A DNA stretch of 37,745 nucleotides from Occultella aeris (GTDB lineage: Bacteria > Actinomycetota > Actinomycetes > Actinomycetales > Beutenbergiaceae): positions 1 to 37,745 of the forward strand of contig NZ_CACRYJ010000007.1 in NCBI RefSeq assembly GCF_902703175.1, given 5' to 3'. The notes below the pieces were generated by a model. It had not been told where the DNA came from. It searched no databases and saw only the letters and a list, made by a program, of their open reading frames with translations. Positions 7,956 through 15,800 of the stretch are shown here, one piece after another. The translations under genes were made by a program, and so were the position numbers. Every line of letters begins with the position of its first letter. Position 1 is the stretch's first letter.

Positions 7956-8992
7956 AGGATCGAACTCTCCTTCGAGTACCGGCGCTGGACGCCCAGCGCG
8001 ATCATGACGAGCACGAAGCCGACGACCGACTGGAACAACCCGATCGCGGCGGTCGTGCCGAAGTCGCCGTAGGTGCGCAGGGCGCGGAACACGTAGGTGT
8101 CGATCACGTCGGTGGTGGCGAACAGGATCCCGTTGTCCCCGACGATGGCGTAGATCAGGCCGAAGTCGCCGTAGAAGATCCGGCCGACGCCCAGCAGCAG
8201 CAGCACCGCTCCGGTCGGCTTCAGCAGCGGCATGGTGATGCGCCAGGCCATCTGTGCCCGGGACGCACCATCGATGACACCCGCCTCGTAGACCTCCTCC
8301 GGGATCGAGGTGATGGCGGCCAGGAAGATCACCGAGAAGTACCCGCCGAGTTGCCAGACCTTGACGATCGTCAGGATCCACGGCCAGGGACCGGGCTCGG
8401 TGTACCAGGACACCGACGGCAGCGCGAACACGTTGAGGGCGTCGTTCACGATCCCGCCGCGGCCACCAACCCCGGCCAGAAACGCTTGCAGGAAGATGCT
8501 GATGACGATCGGCGAGACGAAGTAGGGGATGAAGACCGCCGACTGCAGCCCGCGCCGCAGGAGGGTGCCACGGATCTCGTTCAGCATCAGGGCGAGCAGC
8601 ACGCCTGCGCCGAGGGTGGCCGTCAGGAACAGGGCGTTCAGGACCAGCGTGTTGCGCAGGATGCGGGCCATCTGCCCGGAGGTGAAGAAGAACTCGAAGT
8701 TGGAAAGTCCGGCCCACGGCGAACCGAACACGCCGTCCTTGATGTTGAAGTCCTGGAACGCCACGACCAGGCCGGCCATCGGACCGTAGGCGAAGACCAG
8801 GAAGAAGACGATCGCAGGGGCAGCCAGGATCACCAGCCCGTAGTCCTTGCGGCGCCACTGCACGCCACGGCGATGGCGCCCGGGCACCATCGGTCGGTTG
8901 GCGGCGGCCGGGGTGGCCGGGTCCGTCTCGCCGGTCGCGGTCGGCCTTGCGGTTGTCGCGGTCATCGGATCCCGTCCGGTCGTGCCGGTCAT
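7952..8992 (-). CDS. Carbohydrate ABC transporter permease (LplB/YteP-like)
   Basis: A 346-residue permease. An N-terminal Thr/Ala/Pro-rich tail of about 45 residues is followed by RRKDYGLVILAAPAIVFF, typical of LplB-type proteins, then six membrane helices and the EAA loop EEVYEAGVIDGASRAQMAWRITMPLLKP. The C-terminus ends QRRYSKESSIL, as in the LplB/YteP group that pairs with long LipO-type binding proteins. The ATG at 8992 overlaps the dehydrogenase stop as ATGA. A second in-frame ATG lies 9 codons downstream, so the true start could be there. Members of this transporter type in Bacillus import oligogalacturonide or rhamnogalacturonan fragments, but the substrate here is not known. Confidence 0.92.
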   Translation of the reverse strand: MTGTTGRDPMTATTARPTATGETDPATPAAANRPMVPGRHRRGVQWRRKDYGLVILAAPAIVFFLVFAYGPMAGLVVAFQDFNIKDGVFGSPWAGLSNFEFFFTSGQMARILRNTLVLNALFLTATLGAGVLLALMLNEIRGTLLRRGLQSAVFIPYFVSPIVISIFLQAFLAGVGGRGGIVNDALNVFALPSVSWYTEPGPWPWILTIVKVWQLGGYFSVIFLAAITSIPEEVYEAGVIDGASRAQMAWRITMPLLKPTGAVLLLLGVGRIFYGDFGLIYAIVGDNGILFATTDVIDTYVFRALRTYGDFGTTAAIGLFQSVVGFVLVMIALGVQRRYSKESSIL

Positions 8993-10119
8993 CGCTGCTC
9001 TCCCTGCTCGAGGACGAGTGGGCGCTGGCCGGCGACCAGACGGGTCACCTCGTCGACGACGTGCTGCCCGAGCCGACGAAGCTCGCTGCCGGTGGAGCCC
9101 GCGATGTGTGGGGTAAGGGTGAGGTTCGGGACCTCCCAGAGCGGGTGATCGGGGGGCAGCGGGTCCGGTGTGGTGACGTCCAGGACGGCCCGTAGCCGAC
9201 CACTCCGCAGCTCGGCGAGCAGAGCGTCCTGGTCGAGGACCTCGCCGCGTGCGGTGTTGATGAGAGTTGCACCGTCGCGCAGGAGCGCGAGTTCGCCGGA
9301 GCCGATCATGCCGATCGTCTCCTGCGTGACGGGCTGGTGCAGCGTGACGACGTCACTCCTACGCATCAGTTCGCCCAGCGGCACACCCTCGACCCCGAAC
9401 TGACCGGCGTCGACGTACGGATCGTGCAGCAACACCTCCAGGTCGAAGTCGCGCAACAGCCGTAGCACCTGCCGACCGACCCGGGATGCGCCGACCACAC
9501 CGACGGTGCGGCGGAAGTTGCCCGTATGCGCGAACTCGATCTCGCGATCGAGATGGGTGCGGCGCGCCCGGTAGAGCCGCTCGGCGCCCGCCGCGTCCTT
9601 GCCCGCCAGCAGGATCATCGCGACCGCATACTCGGCCACGGGCAGCGCGTTCGGTTCGCCCGCATTGCTCAGGAGCAGACCCTTGGCGCTCCCTGGTTCG
9701 GTGAGCAACTGGGCCGCCGAACCGCCGGCGTGCACGATCGCGCGCAGCCGCGGCGCGGATGCCAGGACCTGCGGCGTGATCGGCGGGCAGCCCCAGCCGG
9801 TGATCAGGATCTGCGCATCGGCGAGCCCGGACTCGGCGGCCGGCGAGTCGAAGTGATCCAGGACCGCACTGCCGGGGACATCGACCAGGAGCGCCAGCTC
9901 GGTCGCCAGACCGTCGGCGAAGATCAGCTCGGCCAGGTGCGGTGGGCTCATCACGACCAGGGCACGCGGCCGATCGGGCCGACCTGAGGCATCCTGGCGC
10001 TCGACGCCACGGGCCTCGCCGTGGAAGCGGCGCGGGCCTGAGGCTGAACGATCGTCCGTACCGGCGACAGCGAAGATCGGGGTCGACTGCGGACGATCAG
10101 GTGCCTGGATGGCCTCCAC
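8989..10119 (-). CDS. D-isomer-specific 2-hydroxyacid dehydrogenase
   Basis: A 376-residue NAD(P)-dependent dehydrogenase that reduces 2-oxoacids or oxidises D-2-hydroxyacids. The N-terminal 50 residues are not part of the fold. The nucleotide-binding motif is VGVVGASRVG at 206-215, with Ser212 where the middle Gly of GxGxxG is common, and the substrate Arg is Arg291 in NTARG. The catalytic His is His338 in PHIAGST. The residue at the usual catalytic Glu position in EPLP is Asp319 (DPLP). The start is GTG at 10119, preceded 5 bases upstream by a strong GGAAGGA. It is the first gene of the sugar transporter operon and lies divergent to the LacI-type regulator, so it probably acts on a product of the imported compound. 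Confidence 0.88.
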   Translation of the reverse strand: MEAIQAPDRPQSTPIFAVAGTDDRSASGPRRFHGEARGVERQDASGRPDRPRALVVMSPPHLAELIFADGLATELALLVDVPGSAVLDHFDSPAAESGLADAQILITGWGCPPITPQVLASAPRLRAIVHAGGSAAQLLTEPGSAKGLLLSNAGEPNALPVAEYAVAMILLAGKDAAGAERLYRARRTHLDREIEFAHTGNFRRTVGVVGASRVGRQVLRLLRDFDLEVLLHDPYVDAGQFGVEGVPLGELMRRSDVVTLHQPVTQETIGMIGSGELALLRDGATLINTARGEVLDQDALLAELRSGRLRAVLDVTTPDPLPPDHPLWEVPNLTLTPHIAGSTGSELRRLGQHVVDEVTRLVAGQRPLVLEQGEQR

Positions 10120-10190
10120 GGTGTTCCTTCCCGGCCCTTGCGGGCACCAGCCTCATTACTGCGAGATGCCCGGTCGCCACGCCTGTGCAG

Positions 10191-10222
10191 GTAACCGTTT
10201 ACATCATCAGGTAAACGGTATC
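10191..10222. promoter_or_regulatory. Paired LacI-type operators between the divergent regulator and transport operon
   Basis: GTAACCGTTTAC (10191-10202) and GTAAACGGTATC (10211-10222) each resemble the LacI-family dodecamer GTAAACGTTTAC. Together they hold a perfect inverted repeat ACCGTTTAC / GTAAACGGT (10194-10202 and 10211-10219) with an 8-base spacer. The centres are 20 bp apart, close to two helical turns. TATCAT (10219-10224) could be the -10 box of the regulator gene, overlapping the second site. Confidence 0.75.
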
Positions 10223-10275
10223 ATCAAGCCTGCTCGGTCCTGTGTCAAGACCGAACACACCACGAGGGAGGCCGC

Positions 10276-11346
10276 ATGGCAGGGAAAGAGGCGCGCAGGC
10301 CGCACGGCGCACGGTTGCCAACGATCCGGGATGTCGCAGCCGAAGCCGGGGTCTCGATCGCGACCGTCTCGCGCGTCTATTCCGGGGATCGACCGGTCAT
10401 GCCTGCGACCCGGGAGCGGGTGGAGGCGGCGGCCCGCAAGCTCGACTTCACCATGAACGCCCACGCACGTGCCCTGAAGGGTGCGGCGGACGGCCCGATC
10501 GCCGTGCTCATCGGCGACATCATGGGTGCCTCCTTCGCCGCCCTCGCCCGCGGCGCCGAGCGCGAGGCTGCTCAGCGCGGCCGCCTCTGCGTGGTCGGGA
10601 CGACCGATGCGGACCCAGCCCGCGAGGAGGCGCAGGTACGGCTGATGCGCGAGCACCGCGCCGTCGCCGTCATCCTCGTCGGCGGGGCGTGGGACCTGGC
10701 CGCCTACCGGGAGCAGATGGACTCCTACGAGCGCCTGCTCGCGACGGTCGGGTCCCGGCTCGTGCTGTGCGGTCGACCGTCGCTGGCCGGCCACGCGCCT
10801 GACGCGCTGGTGCTCAACTATCAGAACGAGCAGGGGGCGTTCGATGCCACCACGGCCCTGCTCGACCGTGACCACCGCCGGATCCTCGCGCTTCCCGGTG
10901 CCGTCGGACACAGCACCGCCGCCACCCGATTGGCGGGCTACCGGCGCGCGCACGCGGAGCGGGGCGTCGCGATCGACGAGTCCCTGATCGCGGCCAGCGA
11001 GTTCACCCGGGATGCCGGACGTGCTGCCACGGAGCGGGCACTGGATGAGGGCGCGGAGTTCACAGCCGTGTTCGCAGGCTCGGACGCGACGGCCTCCGGC
11101 GTGCTCGCGGCGCTACACTCCCGCGGCATCGCGGTGCCCGAGGACGTCTCAGTCATCGGGTTCGACGACGTGCCGGCCGCCTTGGACATGCAGCCACCAC
11201 TGAGCTCGGTCGCCGTCCCGTACGAGGAGATGGGTCGGCTCGCGGTCTCGCTGGCCCTGGAGCATCAGGCCGGGCCGCCGCCCGAACCGACCGTGCTGCC
11301 GACGACTCTCGTGCTGCGGGGCTCAACGGCGACGGCGCAACGCTGA
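10276..11346 (+). CDS. LacI-family transcriptional regulator
   Basis: A 356-residue repressor. The N-terminal helix-turn-helix is TIRDVAAEAGVSIATVSRV at residues 16-34, followed by the hinge region and a periplasmic-binding-protein-like effector domain with the usual late motif EDVSVIGFDDVPAALDMQPPLSSV. GAGGGAGG lies 5 bases before the ATG. It is transcribed away from the transporter operon, with the operator pair in between, so it very likely represses the operon and itself and is released by a sugar or a sugar derivative. The effector cannot be told from the sequence. It ends 25 bp from the stop of the convergent propeller remnant. Confidence 0.93.
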   Translation: MAGKEARRPHGARLPTIRDVAAEAGVSIATVSRVYSGDRPVMPATRERVEAAARKLDFTMNAHARALKGAADGPIAVLIGDIMGASFAALARGAEREAAQRGRLCVVGTTDADPAREEAQVRLMREHRAVAVILVGGAWDLAAYREQMDSYERLLATVGSRLVLCGRPSLAGHAPDALVLNYQNEQGAFDATTALLDRDHRRILALPGAVGHSTAATRLAGYRRAHAERGVAIDESLIAASEFTRDAGRAATERALDEGAEFTAVFAGSDATASGVLAALHSRGIAVPEDVSVIGFDDVPAALDMQPPLSSVAVPYEEMGRLAVSLALEHQAGPPPEPTVLPTTLVLRGSTATAQR

Positions 11347-11371
11347 GGCGAGCGACGCCGTCGACAGTCAG

Positions 11372-11845
11372 TCAGGCGAAGAGCCACTCTCCGGTGCGGA
11401 CGTCACGCGCGCCGGAGGTCGAATCGGACATGAGAACGGGATCGCCGAGGCGGACCGCCGCCCACCCTGACGCGGCGTCCCAGAGCACCTCCCCGTCCGC
11501 AGTCATCGCTTCGACAGTGGTGAAGTCCTCGGACTGCACGATCGTCACCGACGGCGACGAGCCGTCGTCGATCATGGCCGCAATGCCGAGCCCGGGGAGG
11601 TCGACCACCTCCGTGGTGCCGGGCAGGACCACCTGAGACCGGTGGTCGCCCGGGCCGGGCGGCGGGGGCGCGGTCAGGATCCCGGTCACCACGAGGAGGA
11701 CCGCGACACTGGCCCAGAGCGCCACCGGGCGAGGCAGGTCGGGGCCGTCCCGGCGCCGACGGGGCGGCGCGGCTACGTCCGGGTCGCCATCCCGGCCGGG
11801 CTCATCGAAGTCGAGAATGAACTCCTCGGCCCCACCCCGTCCCAT
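11372..11845 (-). pseudogene. Internally deleted and truncated propeller paralogue C
   Basis: A 157-residue open frame homologous to the two propeller proteins at 1903-4596. The N-terminus EEFILDFDEP, the membrane helix and the PPPPGPG stalk are kept, but the sequence then jumps to the region matching residues from about 266 of paralogue B (QVVLPGTTEVVDLPG, DDGSSPSVTIVQSE, DGEVLWDAASG). About 197 residues are missing, and the last 78 or so are also gone: it ends GEWLFA where the other copies continue into the CPCRGD blade. The frame is intact across the deletion, and the upstream TGACAGGATGATCGG element is kept, so a small membrane protein might still be made. A decayed gene is the simplest reading, but a functional mini-protein cannot be excluded. 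Confidence 0.75.
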
Positions 11846-11860
11846 CCGATCATCCTGTCA
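11846..11860 (-). promoter_or_regulatory. Conserved upstream element of propeller copy C
   Basis: TGACAGGATGATCGG precedes the ATG at 11845 on the minus strand, differing by one base from the element in front of paralogues A and B. The possible CAGGAT -10 box is again 6 bases from the ATG. Confidence 0.4.
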
Positions 11861-11874
11861 TCTGCCACCAGGCC

Positions 11875-11910
11875 TTGACGGCGGGAAGTCCGGGGTGCTG
11901 AGATCCGCGC
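11875..11910 (+). promoter_or_regulatory. Promoter of the lipoprotein gene, leaderless
   Basis: TTGACG (11875-11880), an 18-base spacer and TGAGAT (11899-11904) lie so that transcription would begin at or next to the ATG at 11911, 6 bases after the -10 box. No ribosome binding site is visible. Confidence 0.55.
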
Positions 11911-12648
11911 ATGAATCGTGCTCGAGTGAGCGTCGCAACCGTCTGTCTCCTCATGCTCGCGTTGGCGGGCTGCGCGCAGCCCGAGCCTGAACTGACCTCG
12001 ACGCGGTCGAACGCCGCCGGGGCTGACCCGGCCACCACTCAGAGCCCAGCAGCCGAGGCGACCGAGCCGACCGAGCCGACCGAGCCGACCGATGACGCAA
12101 CGCTGGAGCCCAGCGCAGGCACCCCGGACCAGTGTGCGCAACCGGGTGCTGGGGCGATCGCAGCTCTGGCCGGGGTCGAGTTGGAGCCGCGGCACCACGA
12201 CGTCAACGGGATTCCGGCCTGCGTGTGGGGCGATCTCAACAGGACGGGCGTACAGGTGATCCTGGTCGCAGCCGAGCTCTGGGCCACCCAGATGCCGGCG
12301 GCCTTCGAGGATCTTCTCGCGCGTCCCGAGGTGGTCGAGATGGCCTCGGAGGAGACCCTGGCCAACGTGGAGGAGATCATTGCCGACATCGAGGCCGGCG
12401 AGGAGATCGATCCCACCCGAGCCTGCGAGATCTTCTCGCTCATGCTGGTCGCCGCCGGGCAGCCCGAAGACACGAACTACACGGTGCGGATCATTCCCAG
12501 CGCTGCCGACCCGCAGGGCCTCACGGCTCAGGGATGCGTCGAGGGTGTCTACGCGTCGGTGCTGCTGGTCAAGCCGGACCTGACTGCCAGCGCCGAGGAG
12601 ATCGAGCAGGTCGGCGACGCGCTCATGGCCCTGCTCGACAACTACTGA
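11911..12648 (+). CDS. Secreted lipoprotein, DUF3558-like
   Basis: A 245-residue lipoprotein with the lipobox LAGC (Cys21). A disordered linker of about 50 residues follows, including the run EPTEPTEPT encoded by three perfect copies of ACCGAGCCG. The folded domain from about residue 73 has Cys residues in CAQPGAG, PACVWGD, RACEIF and QGCVEG, and resembles the DUF3558-type actinobacterial lipoproteins, whose role is unknown. The CVWGD segment with paired Cys is the best support. It is divergent from the propeller remnant, with 65 bp between them that carry its own promoter. A cell-surface role is certain enough; anything more specific is not. Confidence 0.75.
   Translation: MNRARVSVATVCLLMLALAGCAQPEPELTSTRSNAAGADPATTQSPAAEATEPTEPTEPTDDATLEPSAGTPDQCAQPGAGAIAALAGVELEPRHHDVNGIPACVWGDLNRTGVQVILVAAELWATQMPAAFEDLLARPEVVEMASEETLANVEEIIADIEAGEEIDPTRACEIFSLMLVAAGQPEDTNYTVRIIPSAADPQGLTAQGCVEGVYASVLLVKPDLTASAEEIEQVGDALMALLDNY
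12061..12087 (+). repeat. Three tandem 9-bp repeats in the lipoprotein linker
   Basis: Three perfect copies of ACCGAGCCG encode the repeated Thr-Glu-Pro of the linker. Tandem repeats like this can change copy number by slippage in steps of three residues. Confidence 0.85.
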
Positions 12649-12676
12649 GCCCGATCGGATCCCGACCATGGTCGTG

Positions 12677-12691
12677 GTCACGACACGTGAC
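12677..12691 (+). terminator. Possible weak hairpin after the lipoprotein gene
   Basis: GTCACG / CGTGAC with a 3-base loop ACA, 29 bases after the stop codon and without a T-run. The 251-base gap to the next gene (12649-12899) also holds the palindrome GACCATGGTC. I find no clear -35/-10 pair for the surface protein in it. Confidence 0.3.
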
Positions 12692-12899
12692 TGGACTCGC
12701 TCGATGAGCACCAAGATCGGGCCTGGATAGTTCGACCACGCTCGGCGCGCCCGCCAAGGGTGAGATTGCGGGTGAGATACCCCCGGAACGATTGCTCGCG
12801 CCCTTCCCGGACCGATTCGCTTGTGCGGACGTCGTGTCGAGCCGCCTGGAGCGAGCCATCGGCGTCTTCGTCCATTGGAGTAACGGGGAGGACACATCC

Positions 12900-15800
12900 A
12901 TGAGTAACACACGTGTGCGCTCAGCGCGCGAGAGACGTCGCAGGACCACGGCGCCGATGCGGAGGTCTCGAGGGCCCGGGGGTGTCCTGTCCCGCCTGGT
13001 GCACGGAGCGCTCGCCGTCGCGCTGGCCGCTACCGCCCTGACGGCGGCGGGCGCCCTCACGACGACCACCGCCGCCAACGCGGCCGACGGCGACCCGTTC
13101 GACCCGGACCGGGCTGCGGTCTTCCTGGCGCAGGACCGGCCGACGACGCTCTACCGGGCTGCGCAGGTCGGTGCCGATCTCACTTTCGTCGCCGAGGGCA
13201 CGGCGGCCGTGCCCTACAACGCCATCGGCTACAACACCGTGGACAACTACCTCTACGGCGTGCAACAGGACACCCAGCGACTGCTGCGTATCGGCCAGGG
13301 CGGTGCCGCAATGGACCTGGGTGCGATCACCGGCCTGAACGTCGACTCGTACTACCAACAGGGAACGTTCGGCGCCGGCGACAGCGCGAACACGCTGTAC
13401 GTGCGTGGCACGCTCGACCTCGGCACGGTCTACGCGATCGACCTCACCACACGCGTGGCCACCCCGATCACGCTCAGCGAAGAGGTACCGAACACCTCCG
13501 ACCTCGTGGCCCTGGAGGGCTACCTCTGGGGGATGGGCAACGACAGCCGGATCTGGCGGGTGGATCTCGACTCCGGAGCAGCTGGGTCCTGGGAGACGAA
13601 CGTGCCTGCGGTCACCTACGGCGGGCAGTGGGTCTACGGAAACGGGAACCTCGGGCTCTCCGCCAACGACTCGGGCGACGTGATCCAGCTCGGCATCACG
13701 AACGCGACCTCGGCGAACCCCACATTCACGATCCTCTCGACGGTCAACGGCCCGACGCCGAACTCGAACAACGACGCGACAAGCAACCCCGGACCTGACG
13801 TCGACCTCGCGATCCAGAAGACCGTGCGCAGTGCCCACACGCCAGGCGGCTCCATCACCTTCGGCATCCACGTCACCAACAACAGTGCAGTCGCGTCGTC
13901 CGGCTACTACTTCCAGGACGAGCTGCCGGCCTCGCTCACGAATCCGTCCAGCCCGAACACCGAGTGCTCGTTCGTCGGCAACCTCATGACGTGTGCGTAC
14001 GGCACGATGGCACCAGGGGAGCAACGCAACTTCGAGGTGACCGCAACGGCGCCGAACAGCATCGACCCGATCACGAACACCGTGACGGTCACGGGCAACG
14101 AGAACGACCCGAACCTGGACAACAACACCGCGACGGTAACGACCAGCCCGGACTACGCGCCGGGCGTCTCCGTGGTCAAGTCGGCCGCGCTCGACGACGG
14201 TGCGGTCTTCGCCGAGGGCAGCACGCTCGAGTACAGCTTCCTCGTCACGAACACCGGCAACACGGACCTCACCGCGATCACGATCGATGAGGGCGACTTC
14301 ACCGGCACCGGTGAGCTGGGCGAGATCAGCTGCCCGGGTACGGCGTTGGCGTCGGGAGCGTCCGCGACCTGCACCGCGGACTACACGCTCACGCAGGCCG
14401 ACGTCGACGCCGGCGGCGTCACCAACACCGCCTCGGCCACCGGCACCCCGCCGCTGACCCCGCCGATCACGTCGGTCCCGTCGACCTTCGACTACGAGGA
14501 CGAGGCGGACGACGCCCTGACGGTCGTCAAGACCGCCACCCCCGCCTCCAGCGGCACGGTCGGGCAGGAGATCACCTACCGGTTCGCCGTCACCAACACC
14601 GGCGGGACCACCCTCACGGGTGTGACCATCGACGACGGCGACTTCAGCGGCTCCGGCGACCTGTCCGCGATCGAGTGCCCGGCCACGACGCTGGCCCCCG
14701 GCGCGACCACGACGTGCACGGCGACCTACGTGCTCACGCAGACCGACGTCGACGCGGCCGGTGTCACCAACACCGCGACCGCCACCGCCACCCCGCCCGG
14801 AGGCGGCACGGTCGACTCACCGCCTTCCTCGGTGACGGTCCAGACGCCGGACGCGCCGGCGATGACCCTGGTGAAGTCGGCGGACCCGACCGAGGCATCC
14901 GCCGTCGGCGACACGATCGCGTACGGCCTCGCGCTGACGAACACCGGCAACGTCACGCTCACCGGCGTGCACGTGGACGAGACCTCATTCTCCGGCTCGG
15001 GTGAGATCTCCGCGATCACCTGCCCGACGACCACCCTGGCTCCGGGCGCCACCACGACCTGCGCGGCGACCTACACGCTGACCCAGGCCGACGTCGACAA
15101 CGGCGGGGTGACGAACACCGCGATCGGTGGCGGCACACCTCCGGGCGGCGGCGTCATCGAGACCCCGCCGTCGACCGTCACGGTCGACGCGCCGGAGGAC
15201 CCGTCATTGACGGTCACCAAGACCGCATCCCCCGTGGGCGCGGCGGCGGGGAACGCCGTGACGTACTCGTTCCTGGTGACCAACACCGGCAACGTGACGG
15301 TCGACGAGATCGCGATCGTGGACGAGGACTTCTCGGGAACCGGTGAGTTGTCCGCCATCAGCTGCCCCGCTACGACGCTCGCCCCCGACGCGAGCACGAC
15401 CTGCACGGCGACCTACACGCTGACGCAGGCGGACGTCGACAGCGGTGCGCTGCACAACGGGGCCACCGTCTTCGGGAACACCCCGACGGACGGTGAGGTC
15501 GACTCACCCCCGTCGGAGGTGGAGGTGGAGCTGCCGCCGAACCCGTCGCTGAGCGTGGTGAAGACCGCGACCCCGGCCTCGGTCGACAACGCGGGCGCGG
15601 AGGTCACCTACAGCTTCCTGGTGATCAACACCGGCAACGTCACACTCGACGGTGTCGCCGTCCAGGAGCAGGACTTCACCGGCACCGGGGAGCTGTCCGA
15701 GATCGTCTGCCCGACGACCACCCTGGCTCCTACGGCGCAGACCACCTGCACGGCGACGTACGAGCTGACCCAGGCCGATGTCGACGCCGGTGGCGTCACC

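Noticed and set aside
12792-12899. Upstream extension of the surface protein reading frame
   Set aside because: The added residues do not look like a signal peptide, and a strong GGGGAGG lies directly before the ATG at 12900.
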